Assembly (NCBI RefSeq): GCF_964204865.1 | Contig: NC_135252.1 | Coordinates: 2,356,001-2,420,000, forward strand | DNA length: 64,000 bases | Reading direction: 5' to 3' | Source: Styela clava | Lineage: Eukaryota; Chordata; Ascidiacea; Stolidobranchia; Styelidae | Shown: positions 37,923 through 48,376 of the stretch, one piece after another | How positions within the stretch are numbered: position 1 is the stretch's first letter | Layout: the number at the start of each line of letters is the position of its first letter | Program-made: the position numbers and the translations under genes | Notes under the pieces: generated by a model | The model's database searches: none | What the model saw: the letters and a program-made list of their open reading frames with translations, nothing else | Told to the model about the DNA's origin: nothing

Positions 37923-39056
37923 GATTCGATTAAAAACACTAATACAAATATCAAGCCGTAAAAAAAATTGCTCAAGGCTGCAAACTCCACACCCATGTAG
38001 AAATGGTGGGCAACAACCCCAAGATAAATAATCACACATAAAAAAAACTTTATGTCTGAAAACAAGGTTGGGCCCAAAAAGGCCCCTCATCTGCCGGACT
38101 ATTAGTGCATCATTCTTAAGTTCGCTGGTTAAGTCGATGGAAAGTTTTGCAGCACTTTCTTAGCCTTTTTGAAGAAATTGAAATATTTTTACATGAAAAG
38201 AGTTCAACACTGAAGACCAAAATGGGGAAGATGTTTTGACGCACTTATGTGACAATACTCGGTTGCTGGATATTACGCTTTTGATAGATATTACACAGCA
38301 TATGTACAACCTATGTATCAGAATGCAACGATCAACTGGCAACATGATCCAGTTTAAAACTATGTCTTTGTTTTTGGAAAAAAAAAGAAGGCAAACTTGG
38401 TTCCTGACTTTGAGAAGTATGCCATAATGTGCGGTGACCTTCGTCAAATCGTTTCAAACGCTTTCAAGATCTTAATGACCGGAAGGCGCAAACGAATTTA
38501 TTTCAAAGACCATTGAGTGTGGATGTTGAATATATTGAAGACGCTGACGCTCAACTAGAACTTCTAGATTCGAGGTCAAACTGTCAAAAGTTTTGCAGGA
38601 TGTTTTTCAACAAAATTCAATACTTGAGTTCTACTCTCGCTTCGAAGAAGAGAATTATCCAGTTTTGTTGATAAATTCAAAAGTCTGGATTTGTTAATTT
38701 GCAAGCACGTACAGTTGTTAAGAGGCATTCTCAATCATGAAAATAAACAAATTTCAGCTACGGACTCGTTTACTGGATGAGCATATAGATTCAGTAATGC
38801 GAATCGCTATTTCTCCCTTGAAGCCCAACTTTTCAAATTTGGTCCAACAAAAACGTCTTCAAACAGCGGTTTTTCACGGGATTAAATCGTTTCAATAAAT
38901 AGATATTCGTTATTATGTATTATTATTAAAGTTTGTTTGATATATGTTATACGGGAGTTCGTTTACAATACCAACAATTGTGCGTGGCCCGCGACAAGAT
39001 TATTTCGAAATATTTGGCACATATCCTCATTTGAGTTGTGCACCACTGATTTAGTC

Positions 39057-40802
39057 CATCGACGTTTTTAAACTAAATTTCGACTCAATTATCTTTCTAC
39101 ACAGGTATTAAATATTGTGATTTCATTAATTTTAATTTTGTTCAACTATACAATTTCCTCATATATTTATTGCCGTGGGGCGGCCAATCTCGAAATATAC
39201 GATAATATTTGCGATATATTATTAAATAATTTCCTGCCCATCCTGACGATGATGTGACGATTGATATTTATACAACAGCTCAGAAACTCCTCTCGTCCAG
39301 ACAGATTTTCGAGCTTGATTGAGAACATTGCCCCTTTTCACGGTTTGCTATAAAGCTAAACACCTGATGGCAGTGACGAAGCCAGGAGGGCTTTCGGGGT
39401 CAAAACCCACGAAAGAATTTTTTGGAAACAATCGTTAGGAAACTTCGGGGTGATTATGATTATTATAATCTGATCTGGTAGCTTCGCGAATTATATACAC
39501 ATCCGATCACTTTTTGGTTTATACCTCATTGCCATTTTCAAATTGATTTAAAATGAATTTATGAACTCAACGACACACGTTGAAAATTTATCATTGCACG
39601 AATACATATACGTCATATAGTGTATATGTACATAAAAATGTATTACCTCAAATTCGAACAATAGGGGTAAATACTAATGATGACACGTTAGTGGCCAAAT
39701 TTATAAATATAAAACGGTAGCATTTTCAAAATAGATATTGATAGTGTGGCAATTTACACGAAACAAAAAATAAAATCTCATTTTTGATTGAACTTGTTGA
39801 ATAAAACTTTCACGTGTAGAAAATCCCAAGATTTGACTCTAAAATTCTCCTTTCAGCCCGATAAACTGAACCTTATATATAAGTTAACTAATATTGCGTC
39901 AAATTTTTGATTAACCATCTCTACAAGAATAAAGGTATAAGCAGTGATGGCATGGTACTCAAAATTTTAAGAACAGCTTCTCGTTTGTGTCAAACTCACT
40001 AAAAACAGGTTCCCATCTTTCAGAAAACCATGATGAACTTTTAACACAATACAAGAACCTAGGATGATAAGAACAACTCAAAATACTCAAAATTTCAAAA
40101 ACAGCTTCTCGTTTGTGCCGAACTCACTAAAAACAGGTTTCCTTCTTTCAGAAAACCATGATAAACTTATAACACAATACAAGAACCTAGAATGATAAGA
40201 ACAACTCAAACATCATATTTACTAATGCGTCACTGCGTAAGTTACATTAACATGACAAGCCAATACTGTACATAAGATTTGAAACGCTGAATATAACGCT
40301 TAGCGTGATCTTTCATGCAAGTTACGCACTTGATGCGGCCGTCTAATTCTAAAACATAAAAACTGAATACCGCCACTGCCTATTAGTCAACAGTTTTGAT
40401 AAGTATAATTAAGTCAGAAACAGTCATATCCGAAACAAAGCAAAAACATATTTAATTTTATTACCCTTTGTCATAATTAATTGAGAGATTAATGAAACTC
40501 GAACCGACCATTGCAGGCGGGAATGACAATTATTATTTTGTGTAATAGTAATGATGCAAAGCTTCGTGCGTGACTATAATATGTATATCTATTATTATTT
40601 CGAATGATTTAGATTTCGATTCATAATTTTAATCAGTGATATATATTTAAAATATATCAAAACAATGAAATTCATGGAGAATAATACAAAATAAACCTGG
40701 TTCCCCTTTTTGTCTAGTTTGTTTTAAATTAAATATTCGGTTGCCATAGCAAAGTTTTTTCTTTTTTTATCGCACATCACAGAAATCCCAAATTTGAATA
40801 TT
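39057..40802. other. Intergenic, with one tandem duplication
   Basis: No gene is supported. It includes the 128-bp tandem repeat at 39956-40211 and a GGGGCGTAGCC-like scrap near 39375. Confidence 0.4.
39956..40211. repeat. Two tandem 128-bp units
   Basis: The unit starts tactcaaaatttt, contains acagcttctcgtttgtg and cagaaaaccatgat, and ends gataagaacaactcaaa. It begins at 39956 and again at 40084. The copies differ at about ten scattered positions, so the duplication is not very recent. Confidence 0.9.
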
Positions 40803-40808
40803 TTTATT
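40803..40808 (-). terminator. Candidate polyadenylation signal of the seven-helix gene
   Basis: TTTATT on the plus strand is AATAAA on the minus strand, about 100 nt downstream of the stop codon at 40905-40907. Confidence 0.5.
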
Positions 40809-40904
40809 CGACCGAATTAGTTTGGGACTTTTTTTTGAATGAGAGGTTCTTCGAGAGGCGTACAAATTTTGATAAGTTTGACGATAAAAATTTTCTGTAA
40901 ATTA

Positions 40905-43400
40905 TTATGTCGTTACCTCAACGGGGTTATAAATTTTCTTGGATTCATTAACTGAGGAAGCAGATGCTGATGATCTTGAATGTGATTTCACTGATTTAAT
41001 CAGACGAATTTGCCCCGATTGGTTTGTGTCCTCTTCTACCTGACTTCTGCAAATAGATGCTAGTCTCTCTCTCCAGTCCACAAAGGAACAGACAACACAG
41101 ATTACATTTACGACCAAATTCCCATCTCTGATTAAGTTTACAACGATGCTCGGGCCGTTGCTTGGGAGAAGCATAATAATTATGAAAGCAGTTGTGTCGG
41201 CGAGCACACAGAGTCCGGTTGTCACAAATGCACGTTTAATTAAGGACATCATCAATTTGTTTTCTGGTCTGTAAATATAATTTTATTGATTGTGATCGTG
41301 CGGACGCAATTATAGGATATATATCAATTTCTACTATAAAACAGCAATAATAGATTTATGGAATTGAGTTCATTATCAATACAAAACATATATAATACAT
41401 AAGTTGAAAATTGAACACGTCTTGTGGTTCTACTTTTGTTTCTCTTGTTTTTACAAAAGTCAGCAGACTCATTAAAACTCTCCCACTCGGAAATTTTTTG
41501 GTCCTTGTACAACTGGCAGCTATCACGCGTTCACGGAGATACTTATTTGTGAACGATATCTTTATTCCAATATAGTTCTCATATTTCTATGGCCATTGGC
41601 AAACATTCGTAAGAAATGTTCAAAAACACTGAGGTTCAAGATGATTCAACAAAATCTACTCACAAATCGTCGTCCGTATCAGATGCGTGTTCTTTTAGGG
41701 GATAAACAAACAACGTTAAGAGAGTTGCCTGCATGCATAGTGCACCGACATATAGAATAATAGTCGGCGATTTATTCCCTGAAGTTTCAATGCAACCAAT
41801 TGAAGATGTTTGGTATGTGTATAATGCGAGTGTTGTGATCATACCTAGAAAATAAAGATCATAAACCCTAATAGTCAAATATTGATATTGACTTTCGACA
41901 GCATATATATTTGATCAAAAAGGTGATAACTTGGAACGATTTTAATAACGTTTAATTGGAATGCTGCAAAAATTCAGTTCGACTCTGAAGTTCACCACAC
42001 GGTAACGGTCGAAATTGAACTTTTCGAAAATATTTATTTATTTTATCCCACATATACGTGGGGACTACAAATGAAGTGGTGTGTCTAACTTGGCTTGCTT
42101 CAAATAAAATGGAAGGGACTTTCGTTTAACGTTGGGTTAAGTATTGTGAAAAGAATATCTTCTTACGGAAACATAGCTGTTCATACAATCTTGCAATATG
42201 TCCATTTTACGATAAAATGACGGAGATGTTTCAAACGAAGTCATTCAAACAAACAAGATGTATTTAATGTAAACATACAAGATGAAATACTAGCTAAGGT
42301 TATTAAAATACAAATCAGTGTAAATGGACTATATCTCCTACACATTTGTCATTTCTATGGTATTTATGCTTACCAATTGTCGTGAAAACTAAGAAGATGG
42401 GCAAAATAGCTAGACTCGTCCATCTCAAATACTTGCTGTGTAGAAGACCAAGTGTTGGGCTGCTGTAAAAAACACGTTGACGAGCCCAAAGGAAGCAATA
42501 AACGCACGTGACGCCACATGGATAGAATAAAAAACTGAAGCTCTAAACAAGACAGAATCAATGAATTTTAGAATATTTACTTATTCAAATTGTATATCAT
42601 GTGGATTTTGTAGTTCAACTTGAGTTTGTAATCAGCAAAGAAAACAATTTGTTCGAGACATAATTCTGAGTCATCAATTTGCATGAATGGATCGTCATCG
42701 ATTCCAGTCAAGTAGATTTGATATATTTCAGCATTTGGACGTGATCCAATGGTTTAAGAGTAATCAATCATGTTTTGAATAATTTTTACTGATAAACCTT
42801 ATTTGTATAATACTGTATATTCTCGATTATAGATTTCAGATATTTAGTTAATGGTGAAAACTCTCAAAGAATGTAGTTACTCGCCTGTAATATTTTACAC
42901 GTTTTGTTAGACGTTTCTCGCAAAAATATCGACGGGTGATCAACAGCACAATTGAGAAAGGCGAATATGGAACCGCTTAGACTTAAATATCCCAACCATC
43001 CACTCAACTTCGCTAAAGGTAAATATATATTTTCCAGATTAGTCTATAAAACGTAGAGAATGGTGAAAGTGCAAATAAAACTGTAGAGGATTGGACAAAA
43101 CTAAAATAATATAATAGGCGATAGAAAAACGTGGAAAGATCAGAAGTTCGTGTGTATACCTGCTCCTCTTGATTTCGACTTTTTTCGCCTTGAACCTTGT
43201 TCCCTCGCTTGCCTCAATTTTAGTGTTTTCGCTTTGGTTCGTGATGTCACAAAATGAACAATCAGAGAAATCATAACATAGCACGCACATGATGTCAAAA
43301 ATATACCGATAATGGGGCACCATATTTTCAGTCCATCTTTAACTATCAAAACATCGGGAGGCGTTGACTGAAAATCGTAGTCATATGTAGTTTGTGACAT
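40905..43400 (-). CDS. Orphan seven-transmembrane receptor-like protein, five exons
   Basis: Exons 43160-43400, 42885-43012, 42374-42542, 41664-41844 and 40905-41268 join in frame (phases 1, 0, 1, 2) to give 360 residues. All introns are GT-AG except intron 2, whose donor is CAG|GCGAGT, a GC-AG type. Seven hydrophobic helices lie at about 26-51, 84-104, 125-142, 164-189, 207-229, 253-274 and 289-303. C119, just before helix 3, and C197 in the second outer loop could form the disulfide typical of G protein-coupled receptors. Glycosylation sequons NKT (116) and NKS (203) fall in outer loops. WARQR (142-146) ends helix 3 where rhodopsin-like receptors carry DRY. The first inner loop (52-83) is long and very basic. 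The tail is Ser-rich. No named receptor family was recognised, and the NPxxY motif of helix 7 is missing. Ligand and coupling are unknown. Confidence 0.8.
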
Positions 43401-46400
43401 CTATGCTTGACTCGATTAGTTCGTACAGTGTAGTCGAAAGCAAGATTATTTCTTACAAAATCATACAAAGTAGTCAGTATCTGGAATTATAAAACTCAGA
43501 CATTATTAAATGTACAAAAAATACATTCTATTGAGTTCTACAATTCTATTCGTATATGCACGGGTGCCAATGCTTAAAGATAGGATCATTTATGACTCAC
43601 TCGCGCATACCCTTGATATTTGATATGGATTAAAAAAACGAGGTATATATTTAGGTGAATTTAGATAAACAGATATGTGGGATGGGCGCGACTTACTCAC
43701 TGCTGGAGTGGATTGAAGTCGATATATGTCTGTATTTCCTTCCGACTGTGACAGGCAACGAACTATATTTTTATTATTTTTTTTATCCAAAATAAACGTC
43801 ATATGCATTTTTTCTACTTTTTGATCTATTAGAATAAATACCGTGGGTGTCTATGCATTATATTTTCGCCTTGTAAAAAAACTTTTCTCAACTATTTGAC
43901 TATTATCTCTCACTCCATCCTCCTTGGGTAATATACAAGCGACTAACTTATTACTGATCTTATGATATAACGCATATGAATGACGAACGCCTCACGATGC
44001 TATGGGTTGAATTTAATGAGTAACTAAATTTTAGAAGGTAATCGGCGCACCTACGGCGTGTTTACCTTGATGACAGAGTGAGAACTGGACTTACAGATGT
44101 ACCAAACATTTTCCAATACCAACTCACAAACACGCAGTTTTGAGGCCGTGTCAATGCTGTGAATACAATGTTTGTAAACCCCTGATCCTGGTTAATAAAA
44201 TAGAAATAGGGTTCTAACTGCATATCTGTATCAAGTATAGTGAAGCAACTCTAGTCTTTCTCCTTTGAGTCGGAGTTGGTGAGGTATACTCGTAACGGCG
44301 GCATATTTCAAATTTATTGGAAATACGAAATGTTCTATATTGTATATAGTTTCCGTGTATTTTATTCAAATCTCGGTCATGGCTAATAGCCTGTTGTGTT
44401 TTGTAGTTTTCGTTTAGAGAGGTTACGCGTTTTTCATTTTGTGTACTTCCTATTATCAAATTTAAATTTCAGATTTTAATATATATTACCAATACACTCC
44501 CTAAAACACACAATGAAACTTATTGCGAGATGGTTTAGAATTTTAATGAGAAAATGGTGTCAATATGTCAGGACATTATTCCAACTTACGCTAATATATT
44601 TAAACAAATCAGACTCAACGTTTTGAGCTTAGCCTAAGCCCTGATCTTAATTAATCGGGTTCAACAATTAGCCCTTATACTGTGTTCTGGGGCTGTATGC
44701 GAACGCGTAACTCGGGTTTCTCGAAGCGTAACCAAACATCACTTTCTCCCAACCATCCTCGACAAAGCGAAGTGGGTCGCTCTCAGTAAACAGTAAACGA
44801 GCGTATCGACTTTCGTCGCTCAGTGACGAATTGTAGTCGAGTAGGCGTTCAGTTCGTTCATGTTGTTGTAAAATCATATTGTCAAGGCATAAAAGCATAA
44901 ACAAATTTATCGATTTCTGTAGTATTTGGTGTGCACAAGCTTGAGAAAATAGTGTAATCAGAATAAGATGAGTTCTGGAAAATAAAAACGCCGAAACGCA
45001 TGTATCGTGGCCGATTTATTACATTCAGAACTTTATAGGGTACTTCAAGTTGTTGATCTGGGGTTTGGTAGTCGAAAGGTCTTAATTTAAGGCAGTTAAT
45101 AATTCGGGATTGTTTGTACAAAGCTCCCGCAAAATAAAAATCCGCCGACGTTTAAAATAGGGAAATTATTAATTATCCATTCTGGATCAGGGTTAGGCTT
45201 TCATATTGGGCTGGGAATTCAAATTTTCAAAGCATTCCTAACTCGATAATTACTAATTTTTTTATATTAAAACGTGGCGGGGTGTTTTTCCTAAATCTCA
45301 CATTTTTACATTCGTGGCGGAAGCTTTGTATGAAATATTCATAAATTGTATGTACGTATTTCTGGTTTTCACCCTTTCCAGTTTGAATGTCGTTTCTTTT
45401 CAATCAGAAGAATAGCGAAGAGTTTAGCTTACAACAATGCCACTTTTGTGATTGGCAAATTCTTATAATCTTTCTGTAAAATGGAACCCTTTTTGCCATG
45501 AAACCACCACGATACGGGTAATCGAATATGCGAACAATTTATTACTTCCTGGAAATAGGATATGGTTACATGAATGTTGCTGACGATACAAATCTAGTGA
45601 GGTCGCTTTCAGTAAACATCGAACAAGTACTACAGTGAAAGTACAGTAGAGTGATTCCTAAACTTGGAAATGTTCGTTGGGCACTCCCTAACTTTCTGGC
45701 GACTTACGTTGGAAGCTGTGAGTGTTTCAATAATAGCATTATTTGAGTAAAGAGCAGCAGTCCGCTTAATCATGCGAGAGTTCCATATTTCAGCAAAATT
45801 AAGAAGTTCAAATGCGTAAATTTGGATTGAAATTAAGTGAGTACGAGTACCGTTGTAATTACGCTTAGTCCGACTTTGCTTCCGATTCAGTCGCGTCAGC
45901 CGACTAATGCTTCGGGCATTCGTACGGGATCGCATCGATTTTCGCAGTGTTCCCGCGTACGAAATATTTGCGAGATTAAATTGATTTCGCTGAATTCAAA
46001 ACTTTTTCAAAATCTCCATTACATATAATCATATTTTAATTAACCGAAGTGAAAGTTTACTGGATATTATCCTAATATTCACGTAAAGTTAACAATATTA
46101 AAAATTACAGGAGCCCGTAAATCAGTTACGCGTGAAACAAATTTCAGACAATACCTTATAATCAAACATATTTCCATCCATGAACTGCGCGGAAACATTT
46201 ACTGACTAAAAATAATTACAATGTACAGTATTCAGTAACTTTAAGGTACCTTGTTGTTAAAGAAAATTATAACATAAAAGTGATGAATAAGTGTGCAGTA
46301 TGCCATTCCGGTAATAATTCTTGAAGTCCATTGAATGCCACCCCAGGGAATTTAGACGTCGGATGTTACGGCAGTGAAACCCTTTTACAAGGCCACTGTA

Positions 46401-47035
46401 ATTAACCTATGCTGCAAGTAAAGTTTACATTGGATGTACCATTTTGAAACTTTGAGAATAAATATCAAACTGCACCCGAATAAACACAAATTCAAATTTT
46501 GATCTTATCTAATGCCACTAAGAGAATACTCATAAAATCTTACCGCACTTGTTTACAATAGGTTATGACATCCAAGCATAATTCAACACAAAACTTCGAA
46601 CATTTTGTATTGAGCTGAGAATTCAACTTCGCGATATCGAGACAGATTAAAAGTTATTGGATATTGAAACGTGTCGAAACTCCAAATAAATACGGTTTCT
46701 TCTGAAAGTAAACAGATAATCCTAGGTAACTAAAAATTAAAAAAAACTCTATCAGACAACGCATTTCATTATGCAGAATATTCAAACCTGGTCAGCACCT
46801 GAACATAATGACGAAAAAACCTGTCTATAATAAACTAACTGTTCCATTCGTTGGAATCTTAAGCTGAACTCACGCTCATAATCTTGAAAGCTAAGATAAG
46901 AACACAAACTCGAAATTGATGCATCGGACCACCCGTTAATGCTGTTAAAATCCGATTGGTTACTGCTTTCTATACAAAATAAGATACAATTTCAAAAACT
47001 AAACATTTGGCATGTTCTTTTTATTATTTTAATAT
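43401..47035. other. Intergenic, no supported gene
   Basis: Several minus-strand open frames occur: 44668-44904, 44882-45121 and 45630-45935. The first (ending FGYASRNPSYAFAYSPRTQY) and the last (with YAFELLNFAEIWNSR and LYSNNAIIETL, faintly like an RNase H segment) look somewhat less random than their surroundings. They cannot be joined into a gene or assigned. The promoter of the seven-helix gene should lie just above 43400. Confidence 0.4.
44668..44904 (-). other. Unrecognised open frame
   Basis: A frame of 78 codons, richer in G+C than its surroundings, ending in a stop at 44668-44670. The translation (DYNSSLSDESRYARLLFTES and onward) has a protein-like composition but no recognised domain. 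It could be a terminal exon of an unknown gene or a transposon fragment. Confidence 0.2.
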
Positions 47036-48256
47036 GGTGACCGTACATTTCAACCCATACATTTGCACCCGTATATCCGCGGGTTCAATCTATAAGTGAG
47101 TGCTAAAATCCATGGGTTAGGGTTAGTATGGGTTCAAACATTCGTAAAAAAAAATTCCATAGGTGTAATAGTAAGCAGTTGCAATTATTGTGGGTTCAAA
47201 TGTAATGGAACCTTCTAATATATATTGATTGTTACTGATTACTTTTTCTAAACGAAAGTTGAAATTTTTCGTACAACGCCAGATTTTGATCTGTTAATGG
47301 TTGCCATTCGCGTATCACAAAATGGCATAGGTAATAAGATATTTGGAATACTATTTCAAACAGTTATGTGGATACTATCCTTACTTGAAAAAATGCTCCA
47401 ATTATTTATCTGAGTGCGGACAATTGCATAGAGTATAGAGCTCAGCTAGGAAGACGGGTTTCGAATCGAATCCCATCGTTGGTTTATCCAATAATTGATG
47501 AATAAACATTTTCTGTTTCAGGAGAATCAACATATTTAATATAAATCTAGTTGGTTTTGATTTAGTATTCTTTCGCTCAACACGAGTACAACTTAAGTCG
47601 TTGTTAGTTCTACAAACACGCCGATTTTTATGAAAAATACAGTTAGAATAGCAATATCTGGACGACTTTATGAAAATGTGTTTACTTTATTACGTGGGGA
47701 ATATACTTTAACACGTTCGGAAGTTAAAAAGCAGTTCCTGTGGTTGTTTTTCGATATTTATTAAGGGAAATTTTGTATTTTTCCAAATGAGTGATAACAT
47801 TTTAGCAAGATTTATTAATTAAAAAGAGGGCCCCTGTATTATTCTACCCGATCTGATTGCCCCGAAGACAGAAATCTCGCAATTTGTCCTTATGCGAATA
47901 GTACAACGGAAAAATATCATTGAAAATAAGATCGAATGTTCTGAACGGACTTATTTTACAACGAAACCGTTATATATATGCTAAATTTCAATTCAAAAAA
48001 TGTATCGTGATTTACAGCAAAACGATAGTTTCGATCTTCTAAATATCTACACCGAATAAAATGAACTTTTTCCAAGTTCAAACAAACTACTCGAACGGTT
48101 CCATTATATTTGAACCCACGACAATTGAACCTATGGAATTTTTTTACGAATATTTGAACCCATACTAACCCTAACCCATGGATTTTAGCACCATCATATA
48201 GACTGAACCCGCGGATGCAACGGGTACAAATGTATGGGTTCAAATGTACGGCCACC
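47036..48256. mobile_element. 1.2-kb element with about 170-bp terminal inverted repeats
   Basis: The left repeat (47036-47212) starts ggtgaccgtacatttcaacc; the right repeat (48097-48256), reversed, starts ggtggccgtacatttgaacc. Both then contain cccatacattt, cgcgggttca, aaaatccatgggttagggtt and ttccataggt in the same order. No clear target duplication was seen at the borders, and the interior has no recognised protein. It lies about 120 bp upstream of the TGFBR2 start codon, so it may overlap that gene's promoter or leader. Confidence 0.85.
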
Positions 48257-48376
48257 TACTCGAACATCTTAAAACAATTTATTTCTCATTCAACATTTGC
48301 CCATCAAATTTATTTTTGGATTTTACTTAATAATATAACTCTATCACTTTCCATTTAGCAGTTTATTACTACGGAC

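Larger units (their letters stand above)
35545..38101. mobile_element. 2.56-kb element with long terminal inverted repeats and TTA duplication
   Basis: Starts tagtccggcaga and ends tctgccggacta, flanked by TTA at 35542-35544 and 38102-38104. The inverted repeats extend about 230-260 bp with divergence: both contain gggtgtggagt, ttgagcaattttttt and a palindrome (35695-35770 left, 37844-37922 right). It interrupts the hAT transposase gene exactly between codons for DL and VHHS..VRWLSR. A 3-bp TWA duplication is characteristic of PIF/Harbinger elements, but no Harbinger protein is recognisable inside. The largest internal frame (35891-36166) has no known domain. Confidence 0.8.
34496..38890 (+). 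pseudogene. Broken hAT transposase (GTF2IRD2/FAM200-like)
   Basis: Fragments in order: 34496-34735 begins with KEKKMRLVDFKT and contains an N-terminal zinc-finger-like module (PLFLVCWTTLSILKAFNVKR) of the BED type. 34748-34948 includes RPFTDGEFARE. 35060-35547 includes the first catalytic-domain part (FEYFSLAFDKS, then IDDGAASMTGKENGA and FHCFIHQESLCAQ). After an insertion, 38105-38890 resumes with VRWLSR, ITQHMYNLCIRMQ and later pieces. hAT transposases keep a VRWLSRG segment at this place. Stops and frameshifts are present before and after the insertion (for example after 34733, 35199 and 38420), so the gene is dead. The family match is strong; the exact clade is not assigned. Confidence 0.9.
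34262..39048 (+). mobile_element. hAT transposon, 4.8 kb, perfect 8-bp target duplication
   Basis: The left end is caggagtgcacaac and the right end, reversed, is cagtggtgcacaac. The flanks are atttagtc at 34254-34261 and again at 39049-39056. Just inside the left end the word ggcacgc and its complement recur several times, likely subterminal transposase-binding repeats; tttggcac occurs near the right end too. The interior carries a broken GTF2IRD2/ZBED-like transposase gene in the plus orientation and a second element at 35545-38101. Removing the latter leaves a hAT of about 2.2 kb. Confidence 0.95.

Noticed and set aside
47120..48180. gggttagggtt / aaccctaaccc, looking like telomere repeat
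   Set aside because: Only one or two units occur, in mirror positions of an inverted-repeat element. This is part of the element, not an interstitial telomere.
47956..48255. A 99-codon minus-strand open frame
   Set aside because: It runs through the right terminal inverted repeat of the 47036-48256 element. The corresponding left repeat is not open in the same way, and no domain is present.
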